A DNA stretch of 64,000 nucleotides from an uncultured Phocaeicola sp. (GCA_947626525.1 CANQSM010000003.1:1-64000), one strand, 5' to 3'. Positions 1-9,602 are shown, counted from the stretch's first letter. Notes: generated from the letters alone by a model not told the origin. Translations and numbers: made by a program.

Positions 1-2877
1 GAAGTAGTAGTGATTGGTTACGGTACGGTGAAGAAGCGTGACTTGACGGGTGCGGTATCTTCTGTAAAAAGCGAGGATATTACGCTGAATCCGGGTTCTA
101 ATCCAATGGAGGCTTTACAAGGGAAGGTGGCCGGTTTGGATATCGTGAAATCTTCCGGACAGGCTGGAGCCGGGGTAAATATGCAATTGCGTGGAAACCG
201 TTCTCTTCCTTCTATTTCCGTGGGTGCAGAGAATAACTTGAGTAGTGTAGGCAAGGGTGATCCTACGTTTTTTATTGACGGCCCAGAGGACTATGCCACT
301 TATAAATCGAGTATAGGCAATCCTACGTTTATTATTGACGGCATGCCAGGGGACTATGCCACGTTGAACCCTAATGACATCGAATCCATTGAGGTGCTGA
401 AAGATGCGGCTTCCACGGCTATTTACGGTTCAAGCGGTGCAAACGGAGTCGTGTTGATAACCACTAAAAGCGGAAAGGCTGGGAAACTGAAAGTGGACTT
501 TAATGCGTATGCCGGTTTTAACGGCTGGTCGGAGTTGCCGGAACTGAGAACCGGTGAAGCGTATATGAAAACCCGTCGGGAGGCATATGTCGCGGGAGGC
601 GGAACTTGGAATTCCGCGGCCGATGATGAGAAGCTGTTCACAAATGCGGAAGCTTATCAGGCTTATTTGGACGGCAAATGGATTGATTGGCCTGAGACTG
701 TGCTGCAGGACGGTTATGAGCAGAATTACAGTATATCGGTTTCCGGAGGCACGGAGAAGACGCAGGCTTATCTTTCTTTGAACTTTTCCGATGAACATGG
801 CCAGTATAGGAATGACAACTATAAAGTGTATTCCGCGAATGCCAAGATTAAACATTCCATCAATGATATAGTGGATGTGGGAATTAACATTCAAGCATCT
901 TATACACATCAGAACAAAAGATCCAATGTGAAATTGGAACGTGCCATGCAGGCAATTCCGCTTGGTGATTTGTATAATGAGGATGGAACAATGAATCCGT
1001 ATCCGTCTGTGGAACAGGGCGCTTTTCTCAATTTGTTGCTGGATGAGCAGGAGGGGGTATATAAGAACAGAATCAACAATACGAAATTGTATGTGAATCC
1101 GTATATTGAAATCAAGCCGGTTAAGGGATTAAGTATTTTGTCGCGTCTTGGAGGGACACTGAATTATAGCCGTATGGGTTTGTTTAACGGAGAAGGCTCG
1201 TATAACTATTATCAGAATGGAGGAGGCTCCACAGCGGTTACCGCTGAAATCTCTCAAAATAACATCTATAATTATAAATGGGAAAATATTGTCACCTATA
1301 ATTTTACACTTGCTGAGAAACATGACTTTACCGTAACGGGTGTAACCTCGTGGGAACATAACCAGACCGAGAAGACGAAACAGTCGGCCAATAGTATTTC
1401 TCACAATAAATATTTGTGGTACAATATGGAGGCAGGGCAGAATCAGAGAACTAGAAGTTTATATCAAATGTCCAAGAATTTTGGTATCATTGGACGTGTG
1501 AATTATTCATATCTGGGTAGATACTTGTTCTCCGCTTCATGCCGGTGGGACGGCGCGTCTCGTTTGGCGAAAGGAAACCAGTGGGAGACGTTCCCCGCGG
1601 TATCCGCCGCATGGCGTATCAGCGATGAACCGTTCATGAATTTCTCAAAAGACTATCTGGACAACCTAAAACTTCGGGTAGGATATGGTGTTTCCGGTAC
1701 TACGGCGGGTATCGATCCTTACTCGTCCACTTCTTCGTTGGAGCAGAATTTCTTGAATATTGGAAATATGGCATGGGACACTTATACTTATTCTCAAATC
1801 ATCGCCAATACAAGTTTGACGTGGGAGAAGTCTTATAATACGAACATTGGAATTGATTTGGGCTTGTTTAACGGGCGTGTGAATTTAACGGCCGATTACT
1901 ATATGACCGACACGAAAGATGTCATATATGCTCGTGACATGCCGTTCTCCGTGGGCGCATACAGTTCTTCGAAGCCGTATCGGATGAATTTGAATGTTTG
2001 TGAGACACAGAATCGTGGTTTGGAGTTGAGTTTGACTACCCGCAATATTGTGAAGAAGGATTTCACGTGGAGCTCAACCCTGACGTTCGCTACGGATAAG
2101 GAGAAAATCAAGTCGTTGGCTTCAGATGGGACAAACGAGATTATTTCCGGAAATCTGATATATCGGGTGGGTGAGGCCATCAATTCGTTCTATCATTATA
2201 AGATTCTGGGAATGTGGCAGAAAGGAGAAGAAGAAGATGCGGCAGTATTTGGCTGCCAGCCCGGTGATATTAAAATAGAGGTTCCGGGATTGTACAGGGA
2301 GTCTGCCGGAGTATATTATACCGTAAATGAAAATGGTGGCAAGGAGTATGTAGATAAATACGATTATAGTGATAAAGACTATCAGGTTATCGGTAAGAAT
2401 ACCCCGGATTGGAGTTTGGGCTTCCAGAATAATCTCACTTGGAAGGACTTTGATTTGAGCATATTCATGTATATGCGCTGGGGGCAGATGATTGATTATG
2501 GCGTATTGGGTATGTATGACCCGTCAGGGAAACAGAATTTCCCGGCTTATTTCAATTATTGGACAGAGAATAATCCTTCCAATGATTTTCCTGCCGCTAC
2601 GACTCAAAAAGAACTCATCGGCTATAAGGGATATGACGCGTTGACTTACGTTGACGGTTCTTTCTTCAAAGTAAAGAATATTACGTTGGGATATACGTTG
2701 CCTAAGAACTTGCTACAAAAAATAGGTGTTCAGAAATGCCGTTTCTATGGTACCATTACGAATCCGTATGTATGGGCGAAAGAGCATAAGATTAAAGATT
2801 ATGACCCGGAAATGAACGGAAGTTATACATATCCTTTAACGAAACAATTGGTGTTTGGTGTAAACTTGACATTCTAA
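1..2877 (+). CDS. SusC/RagA-family TonB-dependent outer-membrane transporter (5' truncated)
   Basis: Outer-membrane beta-barrel that, with its SusD lipoprotein, imports glycan oligomers using TonB energy. The window opens inside the gene: frame 1 reads EVVVIGYGTVKKRDLTGAV, the family's usual junction between the carboxypeptidase-like regulatory domain and the plug. The signal peptide and that first domain therefore lie to the left, and the track's start at base 10 is an internal GTG. The plug carries the usual IESIEVLKDA and GANGVVLITTK motifs, followed by a long barrel that ends in an aromatic NLTF. The plug also contains two copies of a segment PTF(F/I)IDG...DYAT about 60 bp apart, where relatives normally have one. 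The substrate cannot be told, because the rest of this locus is outside the window. Confidence 0.95.
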   Translation, partial: EVVVIGYGTVKKRDLTGAVSSVKSEDITLNPGSNPMEALQGKVAGLDIVKSSGQAGAGVNMQLRGNRSLPSISVGAENNLSSVGKGDPTFFIDGPEDYATYKSSIGNPTFIIDGMPGDYATLNPNDIESIEVLKDAASTAIYGSSGANGVVLITTKSGKAGKLKVDFNAYAGFNGWSELPELRTGEAYMKTRREAYVAGGGTWNSAADDEKLFTNAEAYQAYLDGKWIDWPETVLQDGYEQNYSISVSGGTEKTQAYLSLNFSDEHGQYRNDNYKVYSANAKIKHSINDIVDVGINIQASYTHQNKRSNVKLERAMQAIPLGDLYNEDGTMNPYPSVEQGAFLNLLLDEQEGVYKNRINNTKLYVNPYIEIKPVKGLSILSRLGGTLNYSRMGLFNGEGSYNYYQNGGGSTAVTAEISQNNIYNYKWENIVTYNFTLAEKHDFTVTGVTSWEHNQTEKTKQSANSISHNKYLWYNMEAGQNQRTRSLYQMSKNFGIIGRVNYSYLGRYLFSASCRWDGASRLAKGNQWETFPAVSAAWRISDEPFMNFSKDYLDNLKLRVGYGVSGTTAGIDPYSSTSSLEQNFLNIGNMAWDTYTYSQIIANTSLTWEKSYNTNIGIDLGLFNGRVNLTADYYMTDTKDVIYARDMPFSVGAYSSSKPYRMNLNVCETQNRGLELSLTTRNIVKKDFTWSSTLTFATDKEKIKSLASDGTNEIISGNLIYRVGEAINSFYHYKILGMWQKGEEEDAAVFGCQPGDIKIEVPGLYRESAGVYYTVNENGGKEYVDKYDYSDKDYQVIGKNTPDWSLGFQNNLTWKDFDLSIFMYMRWGQMIDYGVLGMYDPSGKQNFPAYFNYWTENNPSNDFPAATTQKELIGYKGYDALTYVDGSFFKVKNITLGYTLPKNLLQKIGVQKCRFYGTITNPYVWAKEHKIKDYDPEMNGSYTYPLTKQLVFGVNLTF
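258..363 (+). repeat. Imperfect 60-63 bp tandem duplication inside the SusC plug
   Basis: TCCTACGTTT at 261 recurs at 321, ATTGACGGC recurs 60 bp downstream, and GACTATGCC recurs 63 bp downstream. The second copy has one extra codon. The peptides are DPTFFIDGPEDYAT and NPTFIIDGMPGDYAT. The second copy matches the ordinary plug motif and runs on into NPNDIESIEVLKDA. The first copy looks like the duplicate. Confidence 0.8.
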
Positions 2878-2894
2878 TAATAAATTGATTGAAT

Positions 2895-4877
2895 ATGAAT
2901 AGATATATAAATAAGTGTTTTGTTTCACTCTTGCTTTGTGCCGGAGTGATGGCATCGTGCTCGTTGGACGAGTATAATCCAACGGAACTGACTACCGATG
3001 ACCTCAGCACCTTTGAGGGGATAGAAGGTATGACAAATTATTGTTACCAACCTTTGTATGGACAATTGTTTACAGCGAGCGATTATTTGTCGATGACTGA
3101 GGCGGGAACAGATTTATGGATTACTAAAAATAATGCAACCAATACTGCGGAGTTCTTTTATTATGAAGGACTGGTTACCAATACGAATGCTTCCAAAAAG
3201 CTAATGTTGCAGGCTTATTCGGTCATAGATAAGTGCAATACTGTCATAGCCAAGGCTGAACAAGCCGAAGGCGGAACCGCTGCGGACTTGAAAAAGCTGA
3301 AAGGCGAAGCGGAATGTTTGCGGGCCTATTATTACTCCATTCTGGTGGAACAATACGGAAACATTACATTGAGTTTGACTGAGAATGACGGAGCAAACCT
3401 GAATCTGCGTCCGGAGCGTAATTCTATTGAGGAAATTTATGCTCAGATTGTACAGGACTTGAAAGACGCGGCAGAGGATTTGGATGTAAAACCCTATAAG
3501 GATAATTACGGCCGTGTTTCCAAAAAGACCGCTTTGGGATTGTTGGCTCGTGCGTATATACAAGGATCGGCCTATGATTTGAAGGAAGACGGGAAGACTT
3601 ATGTGCAGCGTGCCAAAGAAGTGGCGGAGGATTTGATTGGTAACATGGACTCTTATGACGCATATCTGTATCCGACGTTTGAAGAAGTTTGGCTGATGAA
3701 AAACAACCGGAAAAACAGAGAAGCTTTGTTTGTGGCTACCGGTGCCAAACCGAATGGAAATGCGGATCCATATATCCAGAACAATAATTCATTGTACCGT
3801 TATTTCTTGCCAAGTCTGAATACTTATTCAAATTTGAAATTCATTCAGAACGGTTATTACTACGGACGCGCTAATGCTTGGTTGTATACTCCAACGAAAT
3901 ACCTGTTAGAGGTATATTCTGATTATGACAAACGGTATGATTTTTCTTTCATCTCGGCTTATTCTACTTATTCTTATGATAAGGCTGGTAAATCATCATC
4001 CGCTTCGGTGGTAAAACTTACGGAGGAGCTTTGTTCTGCTTATGGAATCGATCCCAAATGGGTGGGTACCGAGCTGGGCCCTCAGGTGAACCTGTTGAAC
4101 AATGGGTGGTTATATGCTGAAACGGGTGTATATCGTTATCCTTATGAGACGAGACCCGTGGAAGAGGGTTATGTTCCTTATGTGTATGACGATGTGATGT
4201 CGATGGAGGGTGATGTCAATTTGTATACAGCCTTGAATAAGGAAGCCTTGAAATCCGGGGAGGAGGCTGATTTGCGCATCCATGCTTATTTTTCCCGGAA
4301 GGCAATGTCTGCGGAGGAAAAGGCGGAACGGCCTTATTTCGTAGTGACAGCGGATGAAGTGTATAATGAAAATGGTTATCATGTTACTGCTGCGGAAACA
4401 AGCAATCAATTAGCCAACTTGGTCCCGACGATGTGTAAATATATGTGGTATGACGCGGAAATAGCGAAGAGTTATCAACATCGGAATGGTGATATGATGA
4501 TTATGCGTATGGCGGAAGTGTATCTGATAGCGGCGGAAGCCAATTGCAAGTTGGGGGATACTGATAAGGCGGCTGAATGGATAAATGTATTGCATAAGCG
4601 CGCGTGTGAGGACGAGGACTATGTAGAAGGAAAAATGAAGGTGAGGGCTTCCGAAATAAATATGGATTATATTTTGGACGAATATGCCCGTGAGTTGTGC
4701 GGAGAATTTCAGCGTTGGTACATTTTGAAGCGTAACAAGGCATTTGAAGACCGTTTGGGCAAATACAACAAACGTGCGGCACAGTCGTTCGAGTCAAAAC
4801 ATTATGTAAGGCCTATATCTTCTGATTTCCTGAATAATATTGAGAATGCGGATGAATATGGGACAAACGGCTATTAA
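2895..4877 (+). CDS. SusD/RagB-family glycan-binding lipoprotein
   Basis: Surface lipoprotein that caps the SusC barrel and captures glycan. ATG at 2895 (MNRYINKCF) is preferred over the track's TTG at 2889; it gives a clean lipoprotein signal with lipobox VMASC and Cys22. The body is TPR-rich and SusD-like: KLKGEAECLRAYYYSILVEQYG near the N-terminus, a long variable middle, and the C-terminal MRMAEVYLIAAEANCKLG helix followed by a RELCGEFQRWYILKR segment. Its length of about 660 residues is at the high end for the family. It starts 17 bp after the SusC stop, so the two are surely co-transcribed, and a terminator follows. Confidence 0.95.
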   Translation: MNRYINKCFVSLLLCAGVMASCSLDEYNPTELTTDDLSTFEGIEGMTNYCYQPLYGQLFTASDYLSMTEAGTDLWITKNNATNTAEFFYYEGLVTNTNASKKLMLQAYSVIDKCNTVIAKAEQAEGGTAADLKKLKGEAECLRAYYYSILVEQYGNITLSLTENDGANLNLRPERNSIEEIYAQIVQDLKDAAEDLDVKPYKDNYGRVSKKTALGLLARAYIQGSAYDLKEDGKTYVQRAKEVAEDLIGNMDSYDAYLYPTFEEVWLMKNNRKNREALFVATGAKPNGNADPYIQNNNSLYRYFLPSLNTYSNLKFIQNGYYYGRANAWLYTPTKYLLEVYSDYDKRYDFSFISAYSTYSYDKAGKSSSASVVKLTEELCSAYGIDPKWVGTELGPQVNLLNNGWLYAETGVYRYPYETRPVEEGYVPYVYDDVMSMEGDVNLYTALNKEALKSGEEADLRIHAYFSRKAMSAEEKAERPYFVVTADEVYNENGYHVTAAETSNQLANLVPTMCKYMWYDAEIAKSYQHRNGDMMIMRMAEVYLIAAEANCKLGDTDKAAEWINVLHKRACEDEDYVEGKMKVRASEINMDYILDEYARELCGEFQRWYILKRNKAFEDRLGKYNKRAAQSFESKHYVRPISSDFLNNIENADEYGTNGY

Positions 4878-4931
4878 AAAGAATCCGGGTTATTGATACT
4901 TGGCGAAGTATCGGTTAATAAGTATAGTCTC

Positions 4932-4968
4932 AAAGGGGTGCTTCTCGGATTGGCACCCCTTTTTTTAT
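4932..4968 (+). terminator. Intrinsic terminator of the SusC-SusD transcript
   Basis: AAAGGGGTGC pairs with GCACCCCTTT across an 11-nt loop and runs directly into a stretch of T residues. It lies 55 bp after the SusD stop codon. Confidence 0.9.
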
Positions 4969-5062
4969 ACTTTTTTTCCTGCATGGGGGTGGCAGTACCT
5001 GCCAACCTATATGAATCGCCATGGTTACGGACGTGTTTTGTCTGTTTCTAGTATCTCCGTTC

Positions 5063-5156
5063 ACCGTCCAGCGAACGCTGGACGGTCCATGCAGATAGGT
5101 GCATCGGCTTTCGCAGCTATCTGACTTCACCGTCCAGCGGGCTGCTGGACGGTGAA
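5063..5156. repeat. Two related intergenic hairpins (ACCGTCCAGC arms)
   Basis: This lies in the 422-bp gap between SusD and the convergent ybdG gene. Hairpin one (5063-5086) is ACCGTCCAGCG-AA-CGCTGGACGGT. Hairpin two (5126-5156) is TTCACCGTCCAGC-GGGCT-GCTGGACGGTGAA. Both share the arm CACCGTCCAGC, about 64 bp apart. Neither is followed by a T tract, so they look like a dispersed intergenic palindrome rather than terminators. Apart from the terminator at 4932 the gap holds nothing else recognisable. Confidence 0.7.
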
Positions 5157-5299
5157 CGGTGCTTACTGTTATGACTATGTGACTTCTCTATGTCTTTAAT
5201 AAGACGTGGGTTCGATGAATTCAGAATAAAGCAAATCATTACCCGGAAACTACCCAGACCCTATCTGATGTGCTGAATATGCGTCGATTGCCAATCAGG

Positions 5300-6493
5300 C
5301 TAATTGGCGGCAGACTGGTTCAAGAAGTTCTGAAAGTCATTTCCGCTCGGACTTTGGAATATCTGGAGCCCGAATTCAGGGAGAACGGCTAATATATAGT
5401 CGAAAATGTCGGCTTGCAAGTGTTCGTATGGAATCCAGTTTTTGTCTGCCGAGAAGAAGTAAAGCTCAATCGGTAAACCTTGTGGGGTGGGCTGCAATTG
5501 ACGGACCATTAAAGTCATATCGGTGTTTATGAGCGCATGATGGTGGAGGTAATTTTCCAAAAACTTACGGAATACTCCTAAATTGATGGTTTCGGGAATG
5601 GCTTCTTCAGGTTTTAGCCATCCTTTTTTTACATAATCTTTTAACTCTTCGGGAGTACAGAATTTGACACTGTGCATGTCTATGTTGATGGAACGTTTGA
5701 TGCGGCGTCCGTCACTGTCCTGCATGCCGCGCCAGTTCTGGAATGAATCGCTGACCAGCGTGTAAGGAGGGATAGTCGTGATGGTATTGTCCCAGTTGCG
5801 TACTTTAATGGTGGTGAGTGTCATTTCTGTCACGATGCCGTTGGCTCCCGACTTTTCCATGGTAATCCAGTCGCCCGGACGCAGCATATCGTTGGCGGAG
5901 AGTTGTATGCCGGCCACCAGTCCCACGATAGTGTCTTTGAAAACCAGCATAAGTACAGTGGCGGCGGCACCCAGTCCGGCAAAGAGTGTAATGGGAGATT
6001 TGTCAATCAAGACGCTGATGATACCGATGATTCCGACAAAAAGCGTGATGATTTTCAGCATTTGATACACCCCTTTGAGCGGACGGTCTTTCAGTTGCTC
6101 GTGTCGGCTCGATAACTCGTAAAGGGCGGAAAGGAATGCGCATATCAGTTTCAACGTTGTGGCAATGATGTATACTTGGCTGATTTTCATTAAGAAAGAA
6201 AGCCAGGAAGGTATATCGTAAAAAGCAAATGGCAATAAAATATAAATCACGATGGATGGAACAATGTGGCAGACACTGTCCAATATCTCATGTGAGAACA
6301 GGTAATCATCCCATGTGACTTTAGTGGTCGCTACGACTTTTTTAATAGTCGGGACGATGATTCTGCGGCAAACCCAATCTGTGAGGTAAGCGATAAGTAG
6401 AATCAGGGCAATCCAGACCATGCGCTGGGTAATATTGCCTAAACCATAGTGTGTAAAAAGTGCTTCTATGCGGTCTGTAAGTATGTTGTCCAT
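5300..6493 (-). CDS. ybdG: MscS-type mechanosensitive channel, YbdG family
   Basis: Inner-membrane channel-like protein of the small-conductance mechanosensitive family. It matches E. coli YbdG closely over its length in remembered sequence: LMLVFKDTIVGLVAGIQLSANDMLRPGDWI and VRNWDNTITTIPPYTLVSDSFQNWRGM correspond to the YbdG pore-lining helix and beta domain. About five hydrophobic segments occupy residues 20-190, and a soluble C-terminal domain ends in EFGLQIFQSPSGNDF, again as in YbdG. The length of 397 residues is normal. It has its own -7 box at 6521-6528 and faces the SusCD operon convergently. Its likely role is osmotic protection. Confidence 0.93.
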   Translation of the reverse strand: MDNILTDRIEALFTHYGLGNITQRMVWIALILLIAYLTDWVCRRIIVPTIKKVVATTKVTWDDYLFSHEILDSVCHIVPSIVIYILLPFAFYDIPSWLSFLMKISQVYIIATTLKLICAFLSALYELSSRHEQLKDRPLKGVYQMLKIITLFVGIIGIISVLIDKSPITLFAGLGAAATVLMLVFKDTIVGLVAGIQLSANDMLRPGDWITMEKSGANGIVTEMTLTTIKVRNWDNTITTIPPYTLVSDSFQNWRGMQDSDGRRIKRSINIDMHSVKFCTPEELKDYVKKGWLKPEEAIPETINLGVFRKFLENYLHHHALINTDMTLMVRQLQPTPQGLPIELYFFSADKNWIPYEHLQADIFDYILAVLPEFGLQIFQSPSGNDFQNFLNQSAAN

Positions 6494-6520
6494 GATTTAT
6501 CCGCCTTTAATATTGGGTAG

Positions 6521-6528
6521 CAAAAATA
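6521..6528 (-). promoter_or_regulatory. -7 box of ybdG (TATTTTTG)
   Basis: The minus strand reads TATTTTTG, matching the Bacteroides TAnnTTTG element, 28 bp upstream of the ybdG ATG. No convincing -33 element was identified. Confidence 0.6.
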
Positions 6529-6677
6529 GAGTGAACTCTTTTTATTTCCTCCATGCCTTAACTCACATTAACTTATGGGGGTATACTTTTCTGTTCCGTG
6601 GACTTTGTCGGACGCGAGGCCTTCCCGTAGCAAGCGGCATCCGTTAAGATATTGAATCCCGTTACGGTGGGTTGTCT

Positions 6678-7790
6678 TTAACATAACAGTTTGTACCGGT
6701 TGCCTGGAAGCGCCCGGATTACTCCTTTGATTTCCATTTCGAACAGCAGGGCACTCAGTTTGTTTATCGGAAGTTCGGAATTCACGGCCAAATCATTAAT
6801 TGACATACCGTCAGAAGCTGTTTGCAAGATGTTGGCAAGCGTCTCCTCCTCTTTGGTCAGGTCGGGAAACAACTGCCGTTGTATGGGTTGGGAGCTTATG
6901 TTTTCTGCATCCCAACACATGGCTTTCACAAACTCTTCCGCCGACTGAATCAGTGCGGCCCGATTGTCACGTATGAGAACGTTGCAGCCTTGTGAGTAAG
7001 GATCGTAGCTGCGTCCCGGGAATGCAAAACAGTCCCGGTGATATCCTTCGGCCAAATCGGCCGTAATCAGTGCGCCCCCTTTGACGGCGGATTCCACTAC
7101 GATGGTGGCGTCACACATGCCGGCTACAATGCGGTTGCGCATTACGAAATTTTGGCGGTCGGGGTTTGTTTCACTCATGAACTCGGTGAGTAGTCCGCCC
7201 TGTTGTATCATCTGCACGGCTGTTTGGCGGTGGGAAGAGGGATAGATGCGGTCCAGTCCGTGCGCCAGTACGCCAACAGTGTTGAATCCATATTCCAGGG
7301 CGCTCCGATGGGCATGGATATCAATACCGTAGGCCAGCCCGCTTACGACAAGTACTTCAGGACATAATTGTTGAAGGTCGCGTAAGAAACTGCGGCAAAT
7401 CTCTTTTCCATAATCCGTGGCGTGACGTGTGCCCACCATATTGATGACTTTCAGTTGATTGAGCGGGGCATTTCCCTTGTAAAACAGTAGGGTAGGCGCA
7501 TCGGTACATTCTCTGAGGCGGGAAGGATATTCCGGATCGTTATAACCGAAGCATGCTATCCGGTTTTTCCGGATGAATTCCATTTCATGGCGGGCACGTT
7601 CGAATGCTGCCGGACAGTCTAATGCTTCCACCAGTTTACCGGAACCCGAAACGAGCTCGGGCAGCTCTTTCCGGCGGAGAAAAACGTCCGTTGCGCTACC
7701 GCAGGCATGTAATAGTTTTCGCGTGCCTGCCAATCCCAGTCCCGGAATGCGGGTCAGTGCCAAGCTATGTAAAAGTTCCTCGTCATGCAT
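6678..7790 (-). CDS. dprA: DNA-processing protein DprA
   Basis: DprA binds incoming single-stranded DNA and loads RecA during natural transformation. An N-terminal helical domain (SLALTRIPGLGLAGTRKLL) is followed by the Rossmann domain with VGTRHATDYGKE, VSGLAYGIDIHAHRSAL, PGRSYDPYSQGCN and the DNA-binding FVMRNRIVAGM segment. A C-terminal winged-helix domain (ISINDLAVNSELPINKLSALLFEMEIKGVIRALPG) completes the usual architecture. The track's start at 7805 is a TTG. The ATG at 7790 (MHDEELLHS) is more likely: it overlaps the thioesterase stop in ATGCATGA, the classic layout for translational coupling. Confidence 0.95.
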   Translation of the reverse strand: MHDEELLHSLALTRIPGLGLAGTRKLLHACGSATDVFLRRKELPELVSGSGKLVEALDCPAAFERARHEMEFIRKNRIACFGYNDPEYPSRLRECTDAPTLLFYKGNAPLNQLKVINMVGTRHATDYGKEICRSFLRDLQQLCPEVLVVSGLAYGIDIHAHRSALEYGFNTVGVLAHGLDRIYPSSHRQTAVQMIQQGGLLTEFMSETNPDRQNFVMRNRIVAGMCDATIVVESAVKGGALITADLAEGYHRDCFAFPGRSYDPYSQGCNVLIRDNRAALIQSAEEFVKAMCWDAENISSQPIQRQLFPDLTKEEETLANILQTASDGMSINDLAVNSELPINKLSALLFEMEIKGVIRALPGNRYKLLC

Positions 7791-8190
7791 GGAAGTAAGG
7801 GGCAAAGGTTTCGTTGAACAAGGTACTTTCGCTTAACCGGCCATTGACGACACACACGCTCTCTACCGTTGATTTTATCACCACTTTCATGTCGGGCAGC
7901 CGGAAGATATCCTGATAGAAAACATATTTGATTCCTTCTTTCTTCAGATAAAGTTTGGAAACAAATTCGTCTCCACTTTTCAGCGGTGTCTTAAAAGCCA
8001 TGTTGATACGAGCTACCACCGGGTCTACTCCCTGTTCGTGCAGTCGGGCGAAACTGATTCCTATGGAAGTCAGGAATTCGTGGCGCGTGTGTTCCAGATA
8101 GTGTTGGTAATTGGCATTGTTGACAATGCCTTGCAGGTCGCATTCATAGTCGCGTACCTTCATGTTGAGTTCAAAAATATATTTTTCCAT
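7783..8190 (-). CDS. Acyl-CoA thioesterase of the 4HBT hotdog family (YbgC/FadM-like)
   Basis: Single hotdog domain of 135 residues. The N-terminal VRDYECDLQGIVNNANYQHYLEHTRHEFL matches the 4-hydroxybenzoyl-CoA thioesterase signature, with the Asp of the DLQGIVNN loop as the likely catalytic acid. The substrate is probably an acyl-CoA but cannot be named. Its stop overlaps the dprA start by 8 bp, so the two are translated from one message. DUF2851 lies 63 bp upstream on the same strand. Confidence 0.9.
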   Translation of the reverse strand: MEKYIFELNMKVRDYECDLQGIVNNANYQHYLEHTRHEFLTSIGISFARLHEQGVDPVVARINMAFKTPLKSGDEFVSKLYLKKEGIKYVFYQDIFRLPDMKVVIKSTVESVCVVNGRLSESTLFNETFAPYFHA

Positions 8191-8253
8191 ACAGGAGCAA
8201 TATTACATAATAAAATAGGTAGGATAATTGGCTTATTTTTTCATAGCTTTTTG

Positions 8254-9519
8254 TTACTTTCGTTTCAGGAATTCATATCCAAAGCGGCAATAAAGGCAAC
8301 GTTTCCGGTCGCAATACTCTTTTTTCAGTTGAATCAGAGCCTGTGTGTCGGCAGCACTTTCGGCTTTCAATCCACAAGTATCCCACATACGGATGATATG
8401 ATTGTTTTCCGGTTTGAGCGTTTCCAGAAAACGGATAGCGCGATGGCAGAGATTTTCGTTGTTCTTATGCCGTCCGTAAGCAAACAGGAACGTGCAGACG
8501 GTGTTGATGAGCAACAGGTCGACCGACGATTGGCTCAGTGTTTTGCGTCGTTTGGGAGAAAGCTCCCCGAAGCGGTAATGTGTATTCCAATATTCGGATG
8601 TACCGGCGGAAAGAATCATGCGTGTCTGTTCGATGGAGGTCGTCTCGAGCAATTGTGATAACAATCCTTGTGATTGGTAATAGAGCCAAGCCAGTTGGGC
8701 CATGCGGATATACGGAAAATTACCGGGACGCAGGCGGAGGAAACGCCAGAGCGAAGCGTCCATGCGTTGCAGACCAAACTTGTGCGCCAGATAAAGATAT
8801 TCCTTTTGAAGTCTTTCATAATATTCATCGCATATCTCTTCTTCCAGAAAACCGGCTTGCCCGAAAAAGAGGGCTTCTATCTGAAACAAATTGTCTCGAT
8901 GTTTATCCACAGCCCTGAGCGGAATCAGATTAGCCCAGCGTTCAAACGCTTCTCCGTTGAGGCTGAACCCGAAGTTGCGTGCCAGTGTGATGAAAAAAGC
9001 GTCTTCCCAGTTCTTGTCACATCGTTTCAGCCGTTCAAATACTTGCCTGGTCTTTTGTTCCAATCGCTCACTTTGCAAAGTGTTCATCCAACCGTGTATC
9101 TGCAAGGGAGACAATTCGGAGAGAATGCAATAGCAGGGAGGATAGAAGTCCGCCCGGCACAGTTCTTCGTAATGCGCTTTTAACGATTCAGGGCAGGCAA
9201 GTTGTATCTGCGGGATGCTTTCTCCGTTAGACCGGGTAATGGGAGTGTCTATGGTTTCGGCAATGTGCAGGATAACCGAGTCGTATGCTGCGTCGTGGTG
9301 ATGGCCGTGCCGGTACCAATCCGATGAGCGGGAATGAATTTCGATGTTTCCTACCCATAATGTACCGTCCAGTTTGATTTTGGCATTAAAGAAGTCAGGG
9401 CCTGCATTGGTGTTATGTAAGCCTGTATCAAGAATCTCCACAGTTTGTCCGAGTGTGGTCCGGAGCTCTTTTAACGGAAAAATCTTGTGTTTCCATGCAT
9501 AATGCAGGAGCTGTTCCAT
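8254..9519 (-). CDS. DUF2851 family protein
   Basis: Conserved Bacteroidetes protein of unknown function, 421 residues from ATG 9519 (MEQLLHYAWKHKIFPLKEL). The N-terminal half has GPDFFNAKIKLDGTLWVGNIEIHSRSSDWYRHGHHHDAAYDSVILHIAE. Its clustered His, Asp and Glu residues resemble a metal-dependent or nuclease-like site, but that is inference. The C-terminus carries a Cys cluster (CDRKRCLYCRFG) that could bind metal. The track's longer start at 9615 lies upstream of the gene's own -7 box at 9545-9552 and is rejected. It probably forms an operon with the thioesterase and dprA. Confidence 0.85.
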   Translation of the reverse strand: MEQLLHYAWKHKIFPLKELRTTLGQTVEILDTGLHNTNAGPDFFNAKIKLDGTLWVGNIEIHSRSSDWYRHGHHHDAAYDSVILHIAETIDTPITRSNGESIPQIQLACPESLKAHYEELCRADFYPPCYCILSELSPLQIHGWMNTLQSERLEQKTRQVFERLKRCDKNWEDAFFITLARNFGFSLNGEAFERWANLIPLRAVDKHRDNLFQIEALFFGQAGFLEEEICDEYYERLQKEYLYLAHKFGLQRMDASLWRFLRLRPGNFPYIRMAQLAWLYYQSQGLLSQLLETTSIEQTRMILSAGTSEYWNTHYRFGELSPKRRKTLSQSSVDLLLINTVCTFLFAYGRHKNNENLCHRAIRFLETLKPENNHIIRMWDTCGLKAESAADTQALIQLKKEYCDRKRCLYCRFGYEFLKRK

Positions 9520-9544
9520 GTTAATTGAGGTTATATGTATGGCG

Positions 9545-9552
9545 CAAAAGTA
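9545..9552 (-). promoter_or_regulatory. -7 box of the DUF2851-thioesterase-dprA operon (TACTTTTG)
   Basis: The minus strand reads TACTTTTG 26 bp upstream of the ATG at 9519. It lies back to back with the dapB promoter, and it excludes the longer ORF start at 9615. Confidence 0.65.
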
Positions 9553-9573
9553 AATAATTAGAAGAAGAAAACC

Positions 9574-9581
9574 TATCTTTG
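9574..9581 (+). promoter_or_regulatory. -7 box of the dapB operon (TATCTTTG)
   Basis: TATCTTTGCA fits the Bacteroides -7 consensus and sits 21 bp before the dapB ATG. The track's start at 9579 falls inside it. Confidence 0.75.
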
Positions 9582-9602
9582 CATCAATTAATTGAGTACA
9601 AT

